Notes under the pieces: model-generated
The model's database searches: none
Seen by the model: the letters and a program-made list of their open reading frames with translations, nothing else
Told to the model about the DNA's origin: nothing
Assembly: GCF_030160075.1 (NCBI RefSeq)
Contig: NZ_BSNQ01000001.1
Location: 62,001 to 126,000, forward strand
Source: Dyella lipolytica
GTDB lineage: Bacteria > Pseudomonadota > Gammaproteobacteria > Xanthomonadales > Rhodanobacteraceae
Reading direction: 5' to 3'
DNA length: 64,000 bases
Shown: piece by piece, positions 57,330 to 64,000 of the stretch
Numbering within the stretch: the stretch's first letter is position 1
Layout: every line of letters begins with the position of its first letter
Position numbers and translations under genes: made by a program

Positions 57330-58802
57330 ATGTATTTCAAGAAGGCTCTAGTCACGTCGATCCTGCTGGCTGTCGCGCCGGTGTCGCAGGTGTTGGCGCA
57401 ATCGACCGACGTCAGCAACATGCCGGCGAGCGGCAGTCTGCCGGCCGCGCCCGTCGTGACCGCAAGCAGCGATTGCAGCAATGGGTTCTTCTCGCGCCTG
57501 GTAGCCGCCTATCGTGAGGATGCGCAGCCGGCCGATCCGAATGCGCCCTCCCCTGCGCGCCGCGCGATGGATGCGCCGTTCGATTCCCCGCCGTTCCCGA
57601 ATTCGGAGTGGCAGATGGGCGGCGTCGCTGCGCCGATCGGCGTGCCGGATACCAACTCGACGTATCCGTTGGAGAAAGCACTGGGCTGCACGAAGGTCGG
57701 CCAATGGATGCAGCGCAACCGGATCGAGATTTTCGGCTGGATCAATCCGTCGGCCAACTACAGCTCCTCCAACTTCACCAACTTCCCGCTTTCTTATGCG
57801 ACGCGACCGAACCGTGTTGAGTTCGACCAATTGGTCACCAACATCACGCGCGTCGAAGATACCGTCCAGACCGATCATCTCGACTGGGGCTTCAACATCT
57901 CCAACCTGTGGGGTTACGACTACCACTACACCATCACCAAAGGTATTTTCAGCAACCAGTTGCTGAACAATCCTGCGCCGGGCCAGCCACTCAACGGCAA
58001 AATTTATGGCGACGACCCGATGCTGTTCTACTACGACCTGTATATCCCCTGGGTCGCCCAGGGCATGGTCGTGCGCGTGGGTCGTTGGCTGTCGCTGCCG
58101 GACATCGAAGCGCAGTTTGCACCCGAAAACTACCTGCTTACCCACTCGATTCTGTACACGGTCGACCCGTATACCCAGACGGGCGTGATGACTACCACCA
58201 AGCTCAGCAGTCAGTGGACTTTCCAGCTTGGCATCAACGCCAGCAATGACACTGCTCCTTGGAATGCATCCGCGAAGCCCTCGCTGCAGACCTGCGTGCG
58301 CTGGGTGTCGGCCGATAACAACGACATGTTTTACCCCTGCGTGAATAACTGGAACAAGTCCGACTACAACTACAACAACGTGCAGATGTATGTGGCGACC
58401 TGGGGTCACCGCTTCAGCAAGCGCGTGCATATGCTTACCGAGGCCTATCGGATGTACGGCCGCAACATTCCCGGCTTCGGTCCGGGTTGGACCCGTGAAG
58501 CTGCTTCATCGCTGCCCGGCACGGCGGGAGAGTTCGGCATCGTCAACTATTTCAACGTCGAACTCGATCCGAGCAACATGATTTCCTTCCGCAACGAGTT
58601 CTACAACGACGAAAGGGGACAACGCACCGGTTATGCGACGCGCTACAGCAGCCATACGCTCGGCCTGACGCATTGGGTTTCGCAGGATCTGGAGATTCGC
58701 CCGGAACTGCGCTACGAGCGTTCGTATGACTTGTCTGCGTACGACTCGGGCAAGAAGAACTATCAGGTTGCCGCGTTGCTCGACGCGATCATCCATTACT
58801 GA
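57330..58802 (+). CDS. Outer-membrane beta-barrel porin (BBP2-like) inside the kdp operon
   Basis: 490 residues with a signal peptide ([15 protein letters not shown]), an N-terminal Pro-rich periplasmic stretch (about 30-100) and a barrel region with alternating aromatic strands: [40 protein letters not shown] and [16 protein letters not shown]. It ends in LLDAIIHY. The fold resembles putative beta-barrel porin-2 proteins. GAGAGGAATGT precedes the ATG. It lies 67 bases after the 67-residue gene and 10 before kdpC, so it is embedded in the K+-uptake operon. Passage of K+ across the outer membrane is a natural hypothesis. Confidence 0.78.
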   Translation: MYFKKALVTSILLAVAPVSQVLAQSTDVSNMPASGSLPAAPVVTASSDCSNGFFSRLVAAYREDAQPADPNAPSPARRAMDAPFDSPPFPNSEWQMGGVAAPIGVPDTNSTYPLEKALGCTKVGQWMQRNRIEIFGWINPSANYSSSNFTNFPLSYATRPNRVEFDQLVTNITRVEDTVQTDHLDWGFNISNLWGYDYHYTITKGIFSNQLLNNPAPGQPLNGKIYGDDPMLFYYDLYIPWVAQGMVVRVGRWLSLPDIEAQFAPENYLLTHSILYTVDPYTQTGVMTTTKLSSQWTFQLGINASNDTAPWNASAKPSLQTCVRWVSADNNDMFYPCVNNWNKSDYNYNNVQMYVATWGHRFSKRVHMLTEAYRMYGRNIPGFGPGWTREAASSLPGTAGEFGIVNYFNVELDPSNMISFRNEFYNDERGQRTGYATRYSSHTLGLTHWVSQDLEIRPELRYERSYDLSAYDSGKKNYQVAALLDAIIHY

Positions 58803-58812
58803 GGTAATCACT

Positions 58813-59391
58813 ATGGGCCGGTTGATACGTAATGCACTAATGATGTTGCTGGTGATGACCGTGATCACCGGCCTGGTTTATCCGCTGGTAGCCACCGGCG
58901 TGGCGCAGGTGCTGTTTCCGCACCAGGCCAACGGCAGTCTGGTGGAACGCGACGGCAAGCCGATCGGCTCCGAGCTGATCGGCCAGTCCTTCACCGATCC
59001 CAAGTATTTCTGGGGTCGGCCGTCGGCCACCACGCCGCAGCCGTATAACGGCACGGGTTCGAACGGCTCCAACCAGGGCCCGAGCAACCCGGCCCTGCAC
59101 GATGCCGTGCAGCAGCGCATCGATGCGCTGCATGCAGCCGATCCGGGTAACACGGCACCTGTGCCGGCGGACCTGGTCACTGCCTCGGGCAGCGGTTTGG
59201 ATCCGGAAATCACCCCGGCGGCGGCGCAGTACCAGATAGCGCGTGTGGCGCGCGTGCGCAACGTAAGCGTCGATCAGGTCCAAAAGCTGGTGACGCAGGC
59301 TACGCAGGGACGCCAGCTGGGTTTGCTCGGCGAACCGCGCGTGAATGTGTTGCAGTTGAATCTCGCGCTGGACGGGCTGCAGCAGCGTTGA
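58813..59391 (+). CDS. kdpC: Potassium-transporting ATPase subunit KdpC
   Basis: 192 residues with one N-terminal membrane helix ([20 protein letters not shown]) and a periplasmic domain. It has [20 protein letters not shown], the asparagine-rich [17 protein letters not shown], and [20 protein letters not shown], the KdpC signature. Length is normal. It starts ten bases after the porin stop codon, showing that the porin does not separate kdpC from the operon. Confidence 0.98.
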   Translation: MGRLIRNALMMLLVMTVITGLVYPLVATGVAQVLFPHQANGSLVERDGKPIGSELIGQSFTDPKYFWGRPSATTPQPYNGTGSNGSNQGPSNPALHDAVQQRIDALHAADPGNTAPVPADLVTASGSGLDPEITPAAAQYQIARVARVRNVSVDQVQKLVTQATQGRQLGLLGEPRVNVLQLNLALDGLQQR

Positions 59392-59402
59392 TCATGCGAG
59401 AA

Positions 59403-59429
59403 CTTCCTCTCCCTTTCCGGGAGAGGAAG
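59403..59429. repeat. Single REP-like hairpin between kdpC and kdpD
   Basis: CTTCCTCTCCC/GGGAGAGGAAG is a perfect 11-bp stem with loop TTTCC. It shares the CCTCTCCC core of the REP doublets but is single and has no T run. It could stabilise the upstream mRNA or reduce read-through into kdpDE. Confidence 0.7.
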
Positions 59430-59467
59430 ACTAAGATGCGCAGAATCGGTTTCCGCATGGTTCCCTA

Positions 59468-62128
59468 ATGACCGAAACGTCCCGTGACGCACGCGCCGAT
59501 GCCCTGCTCGATGTCGTGCAGGAAGACAGCAGCCGACGCCTCAAGATTTTCCTGGGTGCCGCACCTGGCGTAGGCAAGACCTACGCCATGCTTTCCGCCG
59601 CGCGCGAACTGAAGCGACAGGGCGTGGATGTCGTGGTGGGGCTGGTGGAGACACACGGCCGTGCCGAAACCGCCGCCCTGCTCGAAGGGCTCGAGGTCTT
59701 GCCGCGGCTCACACTGAATTATCAGGGTCGCGAATTCACGGAATTCGATGTGGATGGCGCGTTGGCGCGTCGTCCCGACATTCTGCTGGTCGATGAACTC
59801 GCGCATCGCAATGTTCCCGGCGCTCGCCACGAACGTCGCTGGCAGGACATCGCCGAACTGCTCGAAGCCGGCATCGAGGTCTATACCGCGCTCAACGTGC
59901 AACACCTGGAAAGTCTCAACGATCAGGTGCGGCGCATCACCGGCATCACGGTGCGCGAAACCGTGCCGGATGCTTTTCTCGACCGCGCACGTGACATCGT
60001 GCTGGTCGACCTTCCGCCGCGCGAGCTGATCGGGCGTTTGCGACAAGGCAAGGTCTACGTGCCGGAAACGGCGGCGGCCGCGCTCGACGCGTTCTTTTCG
60101 CCGACCAACCTCGGTGCACTGCGCGAGTTGGCGGTAGATACCGTCGCCGGACACGTCGACAGCGATCTGCGCGAACACATGCTGGCGCGCGGCGGCGCCA
60201 TGCCCGTACGGCGGCGCGTGATGGCTGCCATCGATGGCCATGCGCAAAGCGAATATCTGGTACGCGTCGCGCGCCGCATCGCGGAACGACGCGGCGCGCC
60301 GTGGAGCGTGGTGTTCGTCGACACGGGCGCTACGTTGGACAACGCGCGACGCGAGCGAGTCGACACCGCGATGCGCCTGGCGCGCCGGCTCGGCGGCGAT
60401 GCCATGGTGCTGCGCGGCCACGCGATTGCCGAAGAATTATTGCTGCATGCCGATCGCGAAGGCGTGGGCCAGATCATTCTCGGTCGCACGCGCGAGCGCC
60501 TGCTGGCGCGCATGGTCGGCCGCTCGCTCACTCAGCAACTGCTGCGCCGCGGTGCTCATCTCGAACTGACCATCATCGCCACGCCGACGGAGCGCGCGCA
60601 AGCGCGACGTCGCCTGCGCCTGATGCCTGCACGTGGACGCCGCGACGAATATATCTTCGCCACCGTGGTCACGGCGCTGGCCATCGGACTCGCGTTTATC
60701 GCCGACCGCTATCTGTCGGTGGCCAACCTCGCGCTGATCTTCCTCACCGGTGTGATGACCGTAGCGGTGCGCACGCGCATGACGGTGGCGGTGTATACCG
60801 CGTTGCTGTGTTTTGTCGGCTACAACTTCTTCTTTGCGCCGCCGCGCTACACGCTGGCCATTTCCAATACGGACGACGTACTCGCGGTCACGCTGTTCCT
60901 GGCGGTGGCGCTGATTTGCAGCCGGTTGGCGACACGACTCGCCAGCCAGGTGGAATCCCTGCGTTCCGCGCACGATTACTCGCACGCCCTGCTGTCGCTC
61001 GGGCAGCGGTTGTCGGCCAGCGCCGATGCGGACGGTGTCCGCGAAGTCGGTGCCGCCGCTTTGGCTCACGGCCTGCGATGCGATGCGGCGATTCTGGCGC
61101 GCGATGTAGAACATCATTTGCAGGTCGCCGCGAACAGCTCGCGGGAGCTGACGATGACGACACAGGATCTCGCCGCCGCGGAATGGTGCGAGCAGCATTC
61201 CGAACCGGCAGGTCGCTTTACCGACACGCTCAATGCCGCGCGCTGTTGGATGTTGCCGCTGGGTGGTGACGACCATCGCCTCGGTGTAGCGGCGCTACGC
61301 TTCGAAAATGGCCACGCGCCGGACACCGAACGGCGCAGCCTGGCGTTGGCGATGGTGCAGGATATCGGTCAGGCACTGGAACGCGCGCGCCTCGCTTCGG
61401 AGCTGGAAGGTGCACGCGTGCAAGGCGAAACCGAACGCTTGCGCAACGCCCTACTCTCGTCCGTCTCGCACGATCTGCGCTCGCCGCTCGCATCGATGAT
61501 CGGCTCGGCCGGCACCTTGTCCAGTTACTGGGAACAGCTGCCCGTCGACGAGCGCCAGGAACTGCTCGGCGCGATTCTCGGCGAAGGCCAGCGCCTCGAC
61601 CGCTACATCCAGAACCTGCTCGATATGACCCGGTTGGGCCATGGCACGCTCAAGCTCAACCGCGACTGGACGGATGCTGCCGAGATCGTGGCTTCCGCCG
61701 TCACACGATTGCGCAAACTGTTTCCGGATTTGCGCGTGGATTCCATGCTGCCCCACGAGACCGTGCTGCTGTTCGTGCATCCCGCGCTGATCGAACAAGC
61801 GTTGTTCAATATTCTGGAGAATGCCGCGCGCTTTTCACCGCCCGGTGAAGCAGTGCGCGTGATGGTACGCGAGGCGGGCGATCGGTTGTTTATCGACGTG
61901 ATCGACCGCGGCCCGGGCATTCCCGAAGAAGAACGCGCCCGCATCTTCGATATGTTCTATTCCGTTTCGCGCGGCGACCGCGCGCCGCAAGGCACCGGGC
62001 TGGGGCTGGCGATCTGCCGCGGCATGATCGGCGCGCACGGCGGCAGCGTGGAAGCCTTGCCCGGCGAAGGCGTTGGGACCACCATCCGCATCAGCCTGCC
62101 CTTGCCCACCACGCCACCTACGCCATGA
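59468..62128 (+). CDS. kdpD: Sensor histidine kinase KdpD
   Basis: 886-residue inner-membrane kinase controlling the kdp operon. The N-terminal KdpD domain has the Walker-like FLGAAPGVGKTYAMLSAARE and GLVETHGRAETAALLEGLEV, followed by a Usp-like region. Four transmembrane helices (about 398-500) are followed by a GAF-like region, the phospho-acceptor His668 in LSSVSHDLRSPLASMIGSAG, and the ATPase domain ending RGDRAPQGTGLGLAICRGMI. It overlaps kdpE by four bases (ATGA). Confidence 0.97.
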   Translation: MTETSRDARADALLDVVQEDSSRRLKIFLGAAPGVGKTYAMLSAARELKRQGVDVVVGLVETHGRAETAALLEGLEVLPRLTLNYQGREFTEFDVDGALARRPDILLVDELAHRNVPGARHERRWQDIAELLEAGIEVYTALNVQHLESLNDQVRRITGITVRETVPDAFLDRARDIVLVDLPPRELIGRLRQGKVYVPETAAAALDAFFSPTNLGALRELAVDTVAGHVDSDLREHMLARGGAMPVRRRVMAAIDGHAQSEYLVRVARRIAERRGAPWSVVFVDTGATLDNARRERVDTAMRLARRLGGDAMVLRGHAIAEELLLHADREGVGQIILGRTRERLLARMVGRSLTQQLLRRGAHLELTIIATPTERAQARRRLRLMPARGRRDEYIFATVVTALAIGLAFIADRYLSVANLALIFLTGVMTVAVRTRMTVAVYTALLCFVGYNFFFAPPRYTLAISNTDDVLAVTLFLAVALICSRLATRLASQVESLRSAHDYSHALLSLGQRLSASADADGVREVGAAALAHGLRCDAAILARDVEHHLQVAANSSRELTMTTQDLAAAEWCEQHSEPAGRFTDTLNAARCWMLPLGGDDHRLGVAALRFENGHAPDTERRSLALAMVQDIGQALERARLASELEGARVQGETERLRNALLSSVSHDLRSPLASMIGSAGTLSSYWEQLPVDERQELLGAILGEGQRLDRYIQNLLDMTRLGHGTLKLNRDWTDAAEIVASAVTRLRKLFPDLRVDSMLPHETVLLFVHPALIEQALFNILENAARFSPPGEAVRVMVREAGDRLFIDVIDRGPGIPEEERARIFDMFYSVSRGDRAPQGTGLGLAICRGMIGAHGGSVEALPGEGVGTTIRISLPLPTTPPTP

Positions 62129-62823
62129 CTGCCGCCAATCCCTGCGCTCTGGTCATCGACGACGAGACGCAGATTCGCAAATTCCTCGATATCGGCCTGC
62201 GCGCCGAGGGTTACGACGTGCTGCTTGCCGCCAACGCCGCGGAAGGCCTGGCGCTTGCTGCAACTCGCGATCCCGATGTGGTGATTCTCGATATCGGCTT
62301 GCCCGATCGCGAAGGACATGACGTACTGGCCGAGCTGCGCCAATGGAGCCAGGTGCCTGTACTGATGCTTTCCGTGCGCGATACCGAGCAGGAAAAGGTG
62401 AAAGCGCTCGACGCCGGCGCCAACGATTACATGACCAAGCCGTTCGGCATCCAGGAAATGATGGCGCGGTTGCGCGCGCTTTTGCGTAATCGTGTGGTCG
62501 GCACCGAAGCCCCGCCGCGCTATGACGATGGACGTCTGCACATCGACTTAGGTTTGCGCGAAGTATTTCTCGACGGCAACCCGCTGTCGCTCACCCGCAA
62601 GGAATACGCCGTGCTGGCCATGCTGGTGCGCCATGCCGGACGCGTGGTCAGCCAGCAACAATTGCTGCGCGAGATCTGGGGCGGCACGCATGTGCAAGAC
62701 ACGCATTACCTGCGCATCGTGCTCGGTAAATTGCGACAGAAGCTGGGCGACGACCCGACGACACCGCGTTGGCTGAAGACCGAGCCGGGTGTCGGCTATC
62801 GGTTTTTGCAAAACGGTTCTTGA
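62125..62823 (+). CDS. kdpE: KDP operon response regulator KdpE
   Basis: 232-residue OmpR-type regulator. The receiver domain has the acidic pair in VIDDETQIRKFL and phospho-acceptor Asp56 in DVVILDIGLPDREG; Lys in MTKPFG is also present. The C-terminal winged helix reads VVSQQQLLREIWGG and THYLRIVLGKLRQKLG. Translation is coupled to kdpD. It is expected to activate the upstream kdp promoter under low K+ or osmotic stress. Confidence 0.97.
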   Translation: MTAANPCALVIDDETQIRKFLDIGLRAEGYDVLLAANAAEGLALAATRDPDVVILDIGLPDREGHDVLAELRQWSQVPVLMLSVRDTEQEKVKALDAGANDYMTKPFGIQEMMARLRALLRNRVVGTEAPPRYDDGRLHIDLGLREVFLDGNPLSLTRKEYAVLAMLVRHAGRVVSQQQLLREIWGGTHVQDTHYLRIVLGKLRQKLGDDPTTPRWLKTEPGVGYRFLQNGS

Positions 62824-62873
62824 AGGCCATCGGCTTGATGCCGATGCTTCATCACGTCATCGCCAACGGCGAC

Positions 62874-64000
62874 CTAGGTCCGCAACCGCGGCACACCATG
62901 CTCATCGCGTTCTTCGATGGCGATCGGACGCGTATCGAGTCGACCGCCGACGATGTTGGTGGCAGGCAACGGTTCGGTGTTGTCGCCGCGCGCGATAGCA
63001 ATGGCGTTGCGATAGCAACGCTGCGCGAGCGCGGCATCGCCCTGGCCGGCGTAAGCATCGCCCAGCGCTTCCCACGCGTTGGCGCTGGGCGCCAGGGCCA
63101 GCGCGCGCTCCAGGTATTGGCGCGCCTTGAGCCACGCGTTCGTCCGCACGCACATCCGACCGAGCGCCAGCAGCAGACTGGGATCGTTGGGATGTCCGTC
63201 CAGCCAGCCTTCCGCACGACGCAGGCGCGCGTCGAGATCGTCGCCGCCGAGAGAACCGTAGGTTTCGACCAGCTGCGGCGACCATTCGCGGCGTAGCGCG
63301 GATTCCACTTCGTCCATCGCCGGAAGAACAAGGCCAAAATTTGCAGCCTTGCGTGCATAGGCATCGACCACCGCTGGCGCACGTCGCTGCGTCTTCGGCA
63401 ATTGCGACCACAGTGTGTTGAGTACAGCACCATCGGCAGTTGCATTTAGGCTGGCGACCAGCACCTGTGTTTCCAGGGCGTTGTAACCGCGCGCACCGAG
63501 CACGCCGCTTTTTTGCAAAGGTTCGAGCGCCGCGCGCGCGCGACGCGTGTCGCCGCTGGCCAATGCAGCGAGCGCGTATTCGCGCCAACCGCCCGGGCTC
63601 AGGCTGCCGCTATCGGCTTCGGGTGTCAGCAACGTCAGCGCTTCGGCCGCTTTACCGTCACGACGCAATACACGGGCACGCAATACACGAGCTGCACGCG
63701 GTGCGATCTGTGCGGCTTCATCCAGCGATTCGAGCGCTCGGCTGTGTTCGCCGCGACGCGAAGAGGCTTCCGCGGCGGCGAGCAGTGCGGGTCCACGCAA
63801 GGTGCCCAGACGCGACGCGCGATTGAGGTCGCGCTCGGCATCGCCATGGCGACCTTCCATCAGCGCCACCAGACCATCGGCAAGACGTTGCTGACTCACG
63901 CGGCGATGGCGCCGCGAGAATGCACCGAATGGCCAACGCGCCAAACGCCACAGCGCAGTGATTGCCGCCCACGCGAGCAGCAACAGCACGACTGCGGTCA
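62874..64000 (-). CDS. hemY: HemY-like TPR membrane protein (5' end outside window)
   Basis: At least 375 residues; the frame is open to the right edge, and the GTG at 63989 lies within the membrane anchor rather than at a start. It has a hydrophobic helix (VVLLLLAWAAITALW), the cytosolic-side segment SRRHRRVSQQRLADGLVALM, and tetratricopeptide-like repeats (HSRALESLDEAAQIAPRAAR, WLKARQYLERALALAPSANA, QGDAALAQRCYRNAIAIARG). This matches the coproheme/haem-biosynthesis-linked HemY of gammaproteobacteria, usually downstream of hemDX. The role is not firmly known. Convergent with kdpE, 50 bases away. Confidence 0.85.
   Translation of the reverse strand, partial: TAVVLLLLAWAAITALWRLARWPFGAFSRRHRRVSQQRLADGLVALMEGRHGDAERDLNRASRLGTLRGPALLAAAEASSRRGEHSRALESLDEAAQIAPRAARVLRARVLRRDGKAAEALTLLTPEADSGSLSPGGWREYALAALASGDTRRARAALEPLQKSGVLGARGYNALETQVLVASLNATADGAVLNTLWSQLPKTQRRAPAVVDAYARKAANFGLVLPAMDEVESALRREWSPQLVETYGSLGGDDLDARLRRAEGWLDGHPNDPSLLLALGRMCVRTNAWLKARQYLERALALAPSANAWEALGDAYAGQGDAALAQRCYRNAIAIARGDNTEPLPATNIVGGRLDTRPIAIEERDEHGVPRLRT

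Overview
The window is a GC-rich chromosomal segment of a gammaproteobacterium of the Xanthomonadales, most likely Rhodanobacteraceae (Dyella/Rhodanobacter/Luteibacter-like). The evidence is the order accB-accC-prmA-zinc-ribbon protein-fis-purH, a HrcA/CIRCE-controlled groESL pair, an XgtA-type alpha-glucosidase beside a TonB-dependent receptor, a Clp/CRP-type site, and Xanthomonad-style REP doublets. The genus is an inference. No rRNA, tRNA, CRISPR array, insertion sequence or prophage was seen. Gene density is high and nearly all of the window is chromosomal core or metabolic accessory DNA.

Layout. 0-3.3 kb: end of a siroheme synthase gene, a 1-Cys peroxiredoxin and an LTA-synthase-like membrane phosphotransferase. 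3.3-5.3 kb: two minus-strand signalling-type genes, a stand-alone MHYT membrane sensor and an ACT-V4R ligand-binding protein with a perfect TGTGA-N6-TCACA (Clp) box upstream. 5.3-7.4 kb: groES-groEL with CIRCE. 7.6-16.3 kb: class II aldolase, cutA, then an accessory block (cupin, tandem thioredoxin-fold protein, MocR regulator, glutathione transferase, EamA exporter), followed by dsbD and a tlpA-like gene. 16.4-23 kb: aroQ, accB, accC, prmA (flanked by two REP doublets), a zinc-ribbon protein, fis and purH. 23-28.8 kb: a bile-acid-symporter-like transporter, a glutathione transferase, a small EamA protein, a DUF2782 protein and polA.

28.9-29.03 kb: a probable small RNA with C-rich hairpin loops and its own terminator, in the polA-downstream position known for sX13-like RNAs of Xanthomonas. 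29.1-45.3 kb: a maltodextrin utilisation region. It has a LacI-family regulator, then (after a VOC-DGPF-ECF42 sigma factor module) a minus-strand run TonB receptor -> alpha-amylase -> GH31 -> six-hairpin glycosidase -> MFS sugar importer, with a divergent XgtA-like alpha-glucosidase. Two copies of a LacI-type palindrome lie in the divergent promoter region. Together these genes would carry maltodextrins across the outer membrane, cut them in the periplasm, import the short sugars and finish hydrolysis in the cytoplasm.

45.5-52.8 kb: an orphan HMG-CoA-synthase-family enzyme, a ModE regulator, an OprD-type porin, a small membrane protein, uvrD carrying an in-frame REP doublet, and a FUSC-type membrane protein. 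52.9-62.8 kb: the potassium-uptake operon, in the order 30-aa membrane peptide, kdpF, kdpA, kdpB, 67-aa protein, outer-membrane beta-barrel protein, kdpC, kdpD, kdpE. The outer-membrane protein between kdpB and kdpC is the most unusual arrangement here. The window closes in a hemY-like TPR gene read toward it from the right edge.

All assignments rest on reading translated sequence and motifs by eye. No database search was run, so family names are recognition-based and start codons are judged from ribosome-binding sites.
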